DNA of 64,000 bases from Lucinisca nassula (lineage: Eukaryota > Mollusca > Bivalvia > Lucinida > Lucinidae): NCBI GenBank assembly GCA_963580285.1, contig CAUZLF010000241.1:203307-267306 (forward strand), given 5' to 3'. Position 1 is the stretch's first letter. Each line of letters starts with the position of its first letter. Of the stretch, positions 23,321 to 33,479 are shown piece by piece. Made by a program: the position numbers and the translations under genes. Below the pieces are notes generated by a model. That model was not told where the DNA came from. It saw only the letters and a program-made list of their open reading frames with translations, and searched no databases.

Positions 23321-23329
23321 AACAAGTCC

Positions 23330-23568
23330 GTGTAATATCCCCCTAAACCTCTATTATATAAAGAAAAGTGAGGTTTACGGAGGTATTCATTAATTTCCTA
23401 ATTTTCGCTCAAAATATAAAGCCGCCTCACTGAAGCGGTTATAACGAGCACACACAATCAATATTTAAACCTGAAATAAGAAAAATATCAAACATTATCT
23501 GAAAAATGTTTGTTCAAAAGAAAAGAAGGAAGATATTTTAGCACAAGGGTGTGTTATCGTAATGGAAC
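23330..23568. mobile_element. Diverged family B copy
   Basis: It keeps the order CCCCCTAAACCTC, GAGGTTTACGGAGG, GCCGCCTCACTGAAGCGG, AATAAGAAAAATATC and GGTGTGTTATCGTAATGG, with many substitutions. Confidence 0.6.
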
Positions 23569-24117
23569 GCCGTCGTAGACACCACTTAATATTTACATTT
23601 CCAGTGTAAAGCCTATAGTTTATCAACGGCCTTTGAGCGTTCAACGTTAAGGCATGGGAAGACTATTCCATGCTTTAGGGGAAGCAGGTTTCGCATTTTT
23701 TTCACGGGATTTTAAAATTATAAATAAGTTTTTTGATAATGCCAGTATTTAGAAGTCGTGGCCAAGTGGTTAGTATGATGCAGTACGAATCTCAGTTAAA
23801 CTATATCTCCCAATGTAAAATCCGAACTGAAGGCGACTTATCTAAAACACGGACTAACCTAAAATGAAAAGTGCAGTCACGTCTCACTGCGTTATGAAAG
23901 ACTATAATGTAAACCTACAGAAAACATTGTATTTCATACATGAACGAATCGAGTCACATGATTTTCAGTGACGTCAGTCTAAACCATTGTTCTCTACGGC
24001 CGTTGGTGACGTCAACGCTCTTCCGCTCGTTGTAGAAAAAAAGCGTGTAAATAATTTTCAGCTTTAAAAGTTTACCCTATAAGCATTTTTGCTCAGTAAT
24101 GATGGGCATAGATTGTA
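23569..24117. other. Unassigned DNA
   Basis: Nothing recognised. A GTGGCCAAGTGGTTAG string near 23760 resembles a tRNA A box, but no matching B box follows. Confidence 0.35.
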
Positions 24118-24683
24118 ATATAAAATAGCCATCAGAAGAGATGGCAAATCCCCCGACCAAAGGCCAATATGGCCTTCAGATTGATCACAAATAGAAAGTG
24201 CACCAGAATTCAAATACACTAGTAAGCCCACAGTATAGTTTGGTTTATTGAGACTATCTTCGCCTAATACTGAGGATCGCTTCTCAACATGATGAAGATC
24301 CAATATTTCCAATGCACAAAGTACAGGTATACTGAGTTGGTGTTCTTGCATATGAAATGCCTTTTCAAACTTGTAAATACAATTGTGGCAAGTATCAGCA
24401 ATATATCTCAAAGGTATTGGAGTAATGGCCATCACAATATTATACTGTCAGGGGAAATAAAAAACAACAACATGGCACTTAGAATTGTTGTTCTTGCCCA
24501 TGAAACGCCTGCTTTACCTCATGAATATCTGTAGCAAGTACGATCAATATGTCTCAAAGGATATGGGAGACATAGTGATCACAAGCTGGTCATACAGTTA
24601 TACTGGAAGGGAATATAACTAATATACCACAGCACCAAGAGTTGTGGTTCTTGTGCATGACATGCGTTCTATACCTTGTATAC
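24118..24683 (+). mobile_element. Pearl-type element, copy 2, left part
   Basis: It has the same 5' block as the element at 13480 (CAGAAGAGATGGCAAATCC) and then 155-bp units. It stops at CCTTGTATAC, where a 2556-bp insertion begins, and resumes at 27240. Across the break the phase matches copy 1 near 13870. Confidence 0.75.
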
Positions 24684-25390
24684 TGTTACGAGATGGAATA
24701 GGAAACCTCTCTGGTGCTTATGCACATCTAAATTATTTTAGTAGATATATGGTAGGGCGGTGCGAGTGAAATATTTTAGGTGAAATATGGTAGGCAAATG
24801 TGGTGCTCCATGAACAAGTCATGCACATATCATACGATGTATGCATGAGTGGTTTATGGAGATCTGTTTTTACAATACAGGGGGCCGCTATAAGGCTGAG
24901 TTCTATAAAATTTGCCTAAAAATCGCCAACCGCCAAATTGTGCCATATATGATTTTCATTCCCGTCACGTGTTGTGTGGGTGTTCGTTTTGACAGGAGTC
25001 ATGGCATTGATTTATAGGGTCGTTTCATCAATTTTTCCTATGGGAAATATACTATTTGAACGCAAATCCATTATCTACTCGATTTTTGCTATCTAGCTTC
25101 ATTTGTGGCCGGTATCTCCACCTCGCCACGATTTAAGCAAGGTAATATGAGTAGGCATGATTTTCTGATAGTATTCATAGATATATAAACCCTGAGAAAA
25201 ACGAACACTTTAGCAGCAGGTCAAGTTGTAACGTGTACCTACAACATTGTGTCGGGAAATAGAAAGTATATTGAAAGGTATGTTAAATCTATGTTTAGTA
25301 TTATTTTTGTATGAACATGCTTGTAGGTTTTGGAGGGGTTTACTTCTAGTTTACCCAACTTTCTGAAGCCTATTCTGAATTCACTGTTGA

Positions 25391-25545
25391 GGCCTGTAGT
25401 GATTAGGCTACTAGCTTTGCCAGCTGGACGTCGCAGGATTGATCCCAGGCTTCTCCAGTAGTAGAATGAGTCTTTCTAAGTGAGGTCCTGTCTCATTCTG
25501 ACCCTAGATGTTGGTGAGACGTAAAGTTTGGACACCCGCTCATTC
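25391..25545 (+). mobile_element. Diverged family C SINE
   Basis: It aligns to the C consensus: GCCTGTAGTGATTAGGCTAC, GATTGATCCCAGGCTTCTCCAG, GAATGAGTCTTT, GAGGTCCTGTCTC and GTTGGTGAGACGTAAAG. More decayed than the copies at 5855, 54532 and 58736. Confidence 0.7.
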
Positions 25546-26780
25546 TAGATTCATTTAGGCTTTTAGACCCCTTTTGTAGAATGTAATTAATAAACGCCGG
25601 GTCACTTGTTTGACCCATGACTTTTGTCTAGCTGTGGTTAGAAAACCGTGGTTCCGTCCCAATATGATATTAGGTGTAGAGGGGACGTAAACTTAAGACG
25701 GGTTTAACCATATCTTCATCATCAGGGCAAACTCTTACAAGAGCCTGTCGGGTTATCCGTGATGATGAACCGTAATGGATTTTATTTTACAAGCGTGTTC
25801 ATTTTGAGTAGAAATAATTTTGTTCAAGAAGAATTATAAGTTCATTTTGTAATGATGCCGTTTTTGTCTGATAACTCAGTTTGTGCATGTATGTACATAT
25901 AAAGAACGTGGTGATGGTAAGTGTGAGTATTTGGTCGCCACACGTCATAACGGCCTGAGCGGCGGGGATGACGTCAGCTGCGTCATCGGCGTCGCGAGGA
26001 CGGTTGTGGCGGGGTGCCTACCAAATACAGAGAAAATTTACGGCAAACAGTGTTGGCCCTTATGAGACACTAACAAATGTTGTGGATTATAGATGAAAAT
26101 CTTTTGTTTGTAGTTTCTATCTGTTATTAATGTAATGAATTTGTGAATAGCTATATTTGTGAGCCGTGTCGCGGAGAAGGATATGAAATCGAGATTGTTA
26201 TGTTTCCTGTAATTGGCGGCTGACCTGGTAGCGCAAAGGCGTGGTCTGTTCAATTGCCTCTTACCTGTGATAATGTAGTGAGCACAAATTTGATGATAAT
26301 TATGCTCAGTAGTAGTGAGCATTAATTGATTTCTGTAGTGCTCAGTAAGGAAACATCAACTTTGAGTATTATTGTGTCAAGCGCTGGGTGCTGATAATTT
26401 GATGCACAGTCAAGTTGAGTTCTGCTGTACGGTTATTTGTCGCATGCACTAATCAGCCTGTATGTCTGGTCGGCGCATGCGCAATAACGGTATATGCATG
26501 AACATATTCTTACTTCTCCGGGAGGGGGATCATGATATAGCATGTATGTTTTGTGACTCGTGTCTTAGTCCAGTTATCGTAATTTGCAGGCACAACAATG
26601 TGTGGTGACCTGCTGCTCCCTGCTTCATAGCAGCAGGTACCGGTACGACGCTGGGGGTTAGGGTCCAGCAAGGGCGGACAGACCGCCATAATCAGCGCAT
26701 ACCAGAATCAGAATCATTGTGAACAAATGTGAGACCATCCAAATGGAAGAGGTCAACTAAATAACCTGCAGGTGATTCGG

Positions 26781-26840
26781 ACGATCGCTAAACCTGTGAT
26801 CGGCAAACCTGTGATCGCTAAACCTGTGATCGGCAACAAT
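26781..26840. repeat. Short tandem repeat AACCTGTGATCGNNA (about 4 copies)
   Basis: AACCTGTGATCG recurs at 14-16 bp spacing (GCTA and GGCA variants). It lies inside the LTR-like block; spacing like this could serve as a factor-binding array, but that is a guess. Confidence 0.6.
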
Positions 26841-27239
26841 GTCGATAGACTAGTTTGCACTAGTTCGCGAGAGGAAGTTTCCCGCGAGAGGGGGATTCAC
26901 CCTAAGTTATAAACTGGCCAGCCGCGTCTTGGGTTGTTTCTTTTTTTGTTTTTGTTGTTGTTTTGGTTGTTTGCTTCTGTAGGTATTCACGTCACCCGTT
27001 CCGAGCACAGACCATTGTTTTGCCTTCGGAGCGGACGTCGTGAGTTGGCTACAGAAGCAACAATTTGTGATGTTTTGTGTTAGTAAGTGTTAAATGTAGA
27101 TACTGTAAATAATTCATGTCATTCATCTAATATCTTTCTTGTGCCTTACCCCACAGCTGCCCGTACACCTGTCAGAGACCACGCTCGGTTGTCTTGTCAG
27201 CATGGGGGTTTGCGGGACGCCGTAAACCCACATGTAACA

Positions 27240-28250
27240 TATACAATTGTGTCAAATTCCTTCAATATATCCCAAAGGGTATTGGAGTTATGGCCATCAC
27301 AAGGTTATATTGTCAGGGGAGATAACTAAAAAACCAGGGCACCAAAAGTTGTAATTCTAGCGCATGACACACCTGCCTTACCTCATGTACATTTGCAACA
27401 AGCACAATCAATATGTCTCAAAGAGTATCGGAGGTATAGTGATCAAAAGGTGGTCATACTGTTATATTGGAAGGGGAGATAACTCAAATACCATAGCGCC
27501 AAGAGTTTTGTCTCTTAGGAATCACACGCCGTCTCAACCTTGTATATATTTGTGCCAAGTACCATCAATATATCTCAAAGGGTATTGGAGTTATGGCAAT
27601 CACAGGGTTATATTGTCAGGGGAGATAATTAAAAAAAAACAGGGACCCAGAGTCATGGTTCTTTTACATAACACCACTGCTTAACCTCATGATTACGCCA
27701 TCATTTGAAGGGAAGATAACAAAAAAAAAAAAAAAAAAAAAAAAAACATAGCACCCAGAGTTGTGGTTCTTGCGCATGACACGTAGTCTCAGCCTTGTGA
27801 TCAACTGTGACAGGTACCATCAATATATCTCAAAGGATATTGGAGTTTTGGACATCACAAGGTAGTCACCCTATTGTATTGGAAGGGGAGTTAACTGAAA
27901 AACCATGGCAACCAGACTTGTGGTTCTTGCGCATGACACGCCGTCTCAGCCATGTGAACAATTGTGTCAGGTACCATCAATATATCTCAAAGGGTATTGG
28001 AGTTATGGCCATCACAAGGTAAGGTAGTCATTCTATTTTATTAAAAGGGGATATAACTAAAAACTATGTCAGCCAGAGTTCTGGTTCTTTAACATGACAC
28101 GCCGTCTCAGCCTTTTGAAAAACTGTGCCAAGAACCATCAATGAAACTCAAAGATTATTGTAATTATGGCCATCACAAGGTTGCCTTTACGGACGGACGG
28201 ACACCAGGCTGATGGCTATATCCCCCGAAGCTATTCGGTCGGGGGTGAAA
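27240..28250 (+). mobile_element. Pearl-type element, copy 2, right part
   Basis: It resumes at TATACAATTGTGTC after the insertion, with about six 155-bp units, an A-run (27719-27746), an (ACGG)3 tract near 28190 and the terminal hairpin ATATCCCCCGAAGC/GGTCGGGGGTG (28219-28250). With 24118-24683 it makes one element of about 1.6 kb. Confidence 0.75.
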
Positions 28251-28267
28251 AAATAAACTTAATTTTT

Positions 28268-28386
28268 CTGCTTTTCATGAAAGTATGAACGACAGCGGGG
28301 TCGCTAGCAAAGTTTACATGGACCCATTTCGGGATTCATTTACTTTGCACGCGACCCACTTCGTTCATACTTTCATGAAAAGCAGA
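28268..28386. repeat. Inverted repeat (hairpin MITE-like)
   Basis: Arms are CTGCTTTTCATGAAAGTATGAAC at the left and its exact complement at the right (about 24 bp), with a further inverted GGGTCGC/GCGACCC inside. Confidence 0.75.
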
Positions 28387-28429
28387 AATATAACATTCAT
28401 TTCTTAAATATACCGATAAAACTGGGGTT

Positions 28430-28505
28430 TCTTTCCCTTTGGTGCCTCTGATGGGAGTTGTGGGTTAATTGTATAGATTCCTGATCATTGCCTCACTTCT
28501 ATTTG
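28430..28505 (+). mobile_element. Naiad-type pLTR end fragment
   Basis: TTTCTTTCCCTTTGGTGCC, GGGTTAATTGTATAGATTCC and TGCCTCACTTCTATTTG match the distal end of the tails. A degraded B-like stretch (GAGCCGCCTGAGTGAGATGG) follows to about 28600. Confidence 0.55.
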
Positions 28506-28767
28506 TATAAGGGTATACATAATTCTCTTATCTTCATTTCGGAACATATTTTTTGGTAGAGCCGCCTGAGTGAGATGGTCCTTATGAATTATTGGAAGTT
28601 GCCATTGGAAAAAATATCAATTTTGGAGCCGAATGATCTCTTACCGAAATGGTTTCCTAATGGCGTTGTCCTTTCACTTTTCTAGTTCACTTATGTTTCG
28701 AACATAGATTTTATGTCAGTTTTCTGAGCATCATATGGGCCCCGTTGAGCTATTTTGGTACTTATCG

Positions 28768-28850
28768 CCTATGCGAGCAGCGAAGGTTCAGGCGAGCCTG
28801 CGCATCCGCGCAGTCTCGCCAGAACCTTCGCTGCTCGCTCATACAAGCAG
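28768..28850. repeat. Strong inverted repeat, about 25-bp arms
   Basis: GCGAGCAGCGAAGGTTC(A)GGCGAG pairs with CTCGCC(A)GAACCTTCGCTGCTCGC around a GC-rich loop of about 30 bp that itself folds (GCGCATCCGCGC). Confidence 0.8.
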
Positions 28851-28974
28851 TGAGTCAAGAGGAACCTTCAGACAGAAAGCCATATCCCTGGCCCCTCTGA
28901 ATTGCTGGGCATGCGCAGTTAAAATTTGTCATGACGGAATGCTCGAAGACACACATTCGCTTGCCGGGGCTCAT

Positions 28975-29365
28975 ATATATATATATATATATAGAAATTG
29001 GTCATGATATGGGGTGGTCGTGTCTAAACCGAGATAAGTGGCGCAAAATTTTAACCGAGATATGAGGCATATATACTATATATATATAAAGCCCCACATT
29101 GCAATTTATATATGTCGCCCCACAAACATAATGTTCACGAAAATGTAAATCCTTCGATTTATGTGTTTTGTTTAGTTCCATTACGCAAGCCAGATATCGT
29201 TGATCTCTATATCTATACATTTTTTACCTAGTTAAGTGGTAGAAAATGTTAACCCAGATATGAGGCATATATATATTAAACATATATAGAGCCCCACAAT
29301 ACCAACCCAGATATGAGGCATGTATATATTATACATATATAAAGCCCCACAATACCCTCTATATA
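28975..29365. repeat. AT-rich repeat cluster with GAGATATGAGGCATATA blocks
   Basis: AACCNAGATATGAGGCAT followed by TATATATAAAGCCCCACA recurs at about 29050, 29250 and 29303, with CGCCCCACAAACAT after the first and last. A related copy is at 48150-48200. Confidence 0.65.
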
Positions 29366-29928
29366 TGTCGCCCCACAAACATTACGTTCATGAAAAATAC
29401 AAAAAATCCTTGTTTTTATTCGTCTTCTCTAGTGCCATACATCCGCGAATTTCGTAAACGTGTATGCCTCTATGTTACGTGGTTCGGAGTAAAGCCTCAG
29501 TCTCACCGCTACGTAGTGAGGGTTATGCTTTACTACATGTACATTGATTTTGCGCCGTTTTGTAGGGAAGCGATACCAAGCAATAACTACAAAAAAAAAA
29601 AAAAAAAAAACCTGAAACGTAATAAAACGTAGAATAAAACGTAGCAAATATATTAAGGCGTAGGAAACCGATTGTTATGCGTATTATCGCGCTATACTGC
29701 TTTTTACGTTTTTATACGTATTGACGTTTTAGTGCGTTTCTTTTCGTACGGGTTTTTGCAAGGTATACGCTACGCTAAGAATTTTAAAGCAAACGCAGTT
29801 GGGTCACATATTTAGCCATATACATGATAACCGTGTGCACTTCGCTCGAAATAGCAATTTTGTGGGAAAGTTACTGTCCTGTTGGCTATCCGCTAGATTT
29901 CATGATCAATCTTACCGAAAGAATGTTG

Positions 29929-30006
29929 CCGACCCCAGCAGGTATCGAACCCGCGTCCTCCTGATCAGCAGTCAGACGTGCGTACGACTGAGCTATAGAG
30001 GCCGGC
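29929..30006 (-). repeat. tRNA-like sequence (tRNA pseudogene or SINE head)
   Basis: The minus strand starts GGCCTCTATAGCTCAGTCGT (A box TAGCTCAGTCG), has a CTGA/TCAG anticodon stem with a 7-nt loop giving anticodon GCT, and a B box GGTTCGATACC. The acceptor ends do not pair cleanly (GGCCTC against GGGTCGG), so I do not call it a functional tRNA. It abuts a family A SINE. Confidence 0.55.
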
Positions 30007-30033
30007 GAATACTTTTGTATCACAAAAATTAAT

Positions 30034-30336
30034 CCTGCCCGCGCCCATCAGGCCTGACGAAATAGATGGGCTGCATGATGCTTCAAAGCAGAGCTGAAAC
30101 CGACCCGTAAACGAGTATTGGTAAGCGGCTTAGATAATCTAAGCCTGCCCAGGCAATGCGGTGCGAGTCGGACCGTCCATTCTTAGACACATTATGGGTT
30201 TCATTGGGTGGCACGGCTTGAGATGTAATTTCATCTCAATGTCGGGTAAAAGTCCCACAAAATTGGACGCAAGGTCTCCAAAATGACCTTTACAGTGTTG
30301 ACGGGGACGTTAAACCTCAGATCAAACAAACAAAAT
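30034..30336 (+). mobile_element. SINE-like retroposon, family A
   Basis: Full length: CGCCCATCAGGCCTGACGAAATAG through GGTGCGAGTCGGACCG to GACGTTAAACCTCAG and a CAAA tail. No clear target duplication. Confidence 0.8.
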
Positions 30337-30523
30337 CTCAACAATTAAATTCAATTTTTGGTCAATTGTTTGTCAAACGACCCGAAGTTATAATGGGTAT
30401 TAGGTTTTCTTTGCTAAAGTCCACGTGGTTTTAACAAATTTATAGGAAAATAGCCGCGTTGAGGTCAGAGTATTGCGTCAGAGTGTTATCTATAGAATTT
30501 GGACTGGAATCAAGCGTTGTGTT

Positions 30524-30595
30524 TGGCAAACAGTGTAGACACAGATCAGACGCCGTTGAACGCGATGTCTGATCATGGTCTACCGTGTTTGCTTA
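30524..30595. repeat. Family F hairpin
   Basis: GGCAAACAGTGTAGAC...GATCAGACG pairs with a complementary arm GATGTCTGATCATGGTCTAC about 10 nt away. The preceding 170 bp (30360-30520) also matches the sequence before the F copy at 55797, so the family is longer than its hairpin. Confidence 0.7.
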
Positions 30596-30654
30596 CGTAC
30601 GCGATATCGTATCAGGGTCTATACAAATATCTTACAATGCAGGTCTGTAAAAGT

Positions 30655-30700
30655 TAGTGTTGACGGGGACGTTAAACTTTAAATCAAACAAGTAAAACTG
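30655..30700 (+). mobile_element. Family A 3' end fragment
   Basis: TGTTGACGGGGACGTTAAAC and ATCAAACAAGTAAAAC only, a severely 5'-truncated retroposed copy. Confidence 0.65.
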
Positions 30701-30789
30701 TAAAAGTTAAGCGAAATGTCAACAGTTTACTTACAGTTCAGGATCATTTTCCTACCTAGACTCAGATACAAGTGCTTCAGTGCTTTGAT

Positions 30790-30862
30790 TTATAAAAGCT
30801 TGATATTTTTCATTATTTCGGCTGCAAATGTAGATTGCGGGTGCTCGTTAGAATCATCCGCA
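30790..30862. mobile_element. Family B fragment
   Basis: ATTATTTCGGCTGCAAATGTAG then GGGTGCTCGTTAGAATC, matching the left centre of B. Confidence 0.5.
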
Positions 30863-31184
30863 ATGGTTCAGTGGTAGATTTTTACGAATGTAGGAAAAAA
30901 AGTCACAGGGGGAAAAAGTTTGGGAAAAACAGTCACGGAAAAACAAGTCACAAAATTTGTTTGAATAATGTTTTCATTAGTGTTATGTGAGCAGCTTACT
31001 GAAAAGCATGATTCAAAATTAAGTGTTGACAACGACGAACAACTACAGGCAACGGAGTATTCCATCCTTGTTGATCCCTTAGAGTCTTCACATTTCTGTA
31101 TTACGCCCGTGCCACTGCTAAAATGTCATCTTTCATGTCAGATATAACATAAGTTAGATGGAAACTTTTGACAGTCTTTGTTAT

Positions 31185-31282
31185 TTTAGCCTAAATATAG
31201 ACTATGGGTCGTTGTTAGGACAGCCTCAATGGGGTGGTTCAATCTATGTTTTTGAACCGAAAATAAGGCATATAATGACTGT
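31185..31282. mobile_element. Family B fragment
   Basis: CTATGGGTCGTTGTTAGGACAG, CCTCAATGGGGTGG and CAATCTATGTTTTTGAACCG match the centre of B. Confidence 0.5.
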
Positions 31283-31403
31283 TATGTGTTATATGAGGTT
31301 CTTATTGATAAGTTCGAATCCAGAATATTGGCAATGACTAACGAGGACTGACCACGGAGTTTCCCAGCTTTTAAGACACTTAAGAGTCTTTACATTACAA
31401 TTA

Positions 31404-31682
31404 CATAACGAAAACAGGCCTATATAATTTTGACCCCCCCTTGAACCCCACTTTTATATAGTAAAACTGGGGTTTACAGGGGTAAACCTTATTTTTCTTA
31501 TTCCTGCTCTATAGATTGTGGTACTCGTTAGAACCGCCTCGATGAGGCGGTGCTAACGTGTGCCCACAATCTATATTTTGAGCAGAAATAAGAAAAATAT
31601 CAAAATTTTTCATCTTGAACTTTTTATTTTTTTCGGCGATAAAGGTGGCAATGTATTTGTATAGGCGTGTTTGCGTAATGAT
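31404..31682. mobile_element. Family B palindromic MITE
   Basis: Full length: CATAACGAAAACAGGCCTATA to TATAGGCGTGTTTGCGTAATG, with the centre GAACCGCCTCGATGAGGCGGTGC. Confidence 0.82.
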
Positions 31683-31734
31683 ACGCCCGTGAGATTAAAC
31701 TTAGCTAGAAGTAGCATTTTTCGGATGAACGCAT

Positions 31735-31910
31735 TTTTTCTTATTTCTGTCACAAATATACATCGTGGGTGCTGAATCGAACCGGCTCAGTTAGATGCTT
31801 CTAACAGGTACCCACAATCTATATTTATAAGCAAAAATGAGGACTGTAATGGATAATCCGTAAACCCCATTTATATATATATAGGTTTGGGTTTACCGGG
31901 GTATACGCAA
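31735..31910. mobile_element. Diverged family B copy
   Basis: CTTATTTCTGTCACAAATATAC, GAACCGGCTCAGTTAGATGC, ACCCACAATCTATATTTATAAGC, then AACCCC...GGGTTTACCGGGGTATACG. The order suggests an internal rearrangement. Confidence 0.5.
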
Positions 31911-32384
31911 CAAATTAGTAGACAGGACCAATATTCACACCTTTGAGCAAGTTATATAAACACTGAACTAATTGACAATAACCAACCATCTTTAACATGG
32001 CATCAGAAAAATTGATTAATGTACAGTTTTTTTATTAGTGGATTTTTTTTCTATATTTTTTATTTGTGAATTTTTTTCCGTGATTTTTTTTCCTACCTCA
32101 TATTAACTTGCCTGTGCATCGAATAACCTTGTAAAATGATCTTATTTTAATCAAACATTATTTGCGAAATTAAATTTTCTTTTGTAGTTTTATATATTTA
32201 TTATTTTCATTTTTTTTTTTTTTGTATTTATTTTTATGTATTTGGAGACAGTATAAAAGAGTCCTGGCAATGCATTTTCTACACTTATTACATCCAGCAA
32301 AGACACATATCAGCCTAAACATCTGGGTTGTCTGATCGGAGTCCTCACTAGGTGCACGAAGAAACAATGGGTCCTACTAAGCAT
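31911..32384. other. Unassigned T/A-rich DNA
   Basis: Long poly-T tracts near 32030-32090 and 32210-32225 and no gene. TTTTTTTCCGTGATTTTTTTTCC is partly repeated near 36600, so both may belong to one low-copy repeat. Confidence 0.35.
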
Positions 32385-32560
32385 GCCCAAGGAAATTTGT
32401 GTGAGTCAGACCGTCCAGTGCATGTTAGCCTTTTGGTTTCATTTGGCGGCAGGGCTTGAGCTTTGTCGGGTAAAAGTCCTACAACATTGAAAGGAACGTC
32501 TCCAAAATGACCCTTTTAGAGTTCACGGGGACGTTCAATCTCAATTCAGTAAAAGAAAAA
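32385..32560 (+). mobile_element. Family A SINE, 5'-truncated
   Basis: From GCCCAAGGAAATTTGTGTGAG through GGCGGCAGGGCTTGAG to GTTCACGGGGACGTTCAATC. Missing about 120 bp of head. Confidence 0.65.
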
Positions 32561-32765
32561 ATAAACAAAATAAAAAAAAAAAACTACCCATAAGGCGCAT
32601 CGCGAATGTAGACCTTGCTGTGTTCAGGCTGATTAGTGATGATTATCGTCGATAAAGCAGGTGTCAGTTTCGTAATCGTGTGTATAACGAGCGTTGCTGA
32701 GGTTTTGACACTCTACCGCAAACGTGTCATGCTATAATTCTTTCCTATCAATCGACCTTTTGTGT

Positions 32766-32815
32766 ATTTTGAGTTTTACGTCCCATCAACAGCTAAGGTC
32801 ATACGGAGACAAGAC
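32766..32815 (-). mobile_element. Family C SINE 3' fragment
   Basis: GAGTTTTACGTCCCATCAAC and AGCTAAGGTCATACGGAGAC are the complement of the C body and end. Confidence 0.6.
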
Positions 32816-33420
32816 TATCCGAACGTCTCGAACACGCGACGCAGACAATGACCTTTGTACTAAGGCATTAAACTGTATATAACAATGCAAAATGCTTCTT
32901 GTTTTTTTTGTTGTTGTTTTTTTTTCGTTTTTTTTTTCTTAAACCTGATGCATTTGTTTTGGCTAAAGCATTTATCCAAAGCAAATACATGAGTGAGCAC
33001 ACACATTCAATGATGTTTTAACTTTCATTCTGTTCTTACTGATTTTGTTTTATTGTTTTAATTTTCTTGTCTTCTTTTCTGGTTTTAATCCTCGTAAATA
33101 TCGGACAGGAAATGTCCCTTCTTGTGTCGGGGTTGGCGATGCTGTTCGGAAAGGAAGGCACTGGAAAAGGCTAATGGAAATAAAGTCACAGATAAAACTT
33201 AAAAAAAGTCACAAATAGAAAAAATAGAAATCATCCATTTTCAAAATATATAATGAGTAAATAAAAGTAACGTCAACACCTGCAAACCCGACATTTCCCG
33301 GTGTCAAACCCTTTGGCCTAAAGATACCAAGGAAACCTGAATTGGAAAGTGTTGCCTATTTATCACTGTTTATTCACTCTGCTGCATCTTCTTACAAACT
33401 TTTTTAAAAATACTTTTTTT
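32816..33420. other. Unassigned DNA
   Basis: T-rich with no recognised gene; simple T tracts near 32900-32940. Confidence 0.3.
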
Positions 33421-33460
33421 TGGCAAACAGTAAACAGTGTAGACCCAGATCAGATTGCTT
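33421..33460. repeat. Half of a family F hairpin
   Basis: GGCAAACAGTAAACAGTGTAG and ACCCAGATCAGATTG; the second arm is absent. Confidence 0.5.
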
Positions 33461-33479
33461 CACGAAGAGGAGCAAAATA

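Larger units (their letters stand above)
24684..27239. mobile_element. 2.56-kb TG...CA insertion: solo LTR or LTR-type element
   Basis: The block starts TGTTACGAGATGG and ends ACATGTAACA, so it has TG...CA ends with short inverted TGTTAC/GTAACA. It is flanked by a perfect 5-bp duplication TATAC (24679-24683 and 27240-27244), which are hallmarks of LTR-retrotransposon integration. I see no reverse transcriptase, protease or integrase and no direct terminal repeats, so a long solo LTR is the simplest reading. A TATA-like ATATATAAACC lies near 25186. Contents include a diverged family C SINE (25391-25545), AACCTGTGATCG-type short repeats (26781-26840) and GC-richer stretches near 25950 and 26600. 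Confidence 0.7.

Noticed and set aside
29929..30006. Functional tRNA-Ser gene
   Set aside because: A and B boxes are good, but the acceptor arms do not pair well and the sequence abuts a SINE. It is more likely a tRNA-derived relic.
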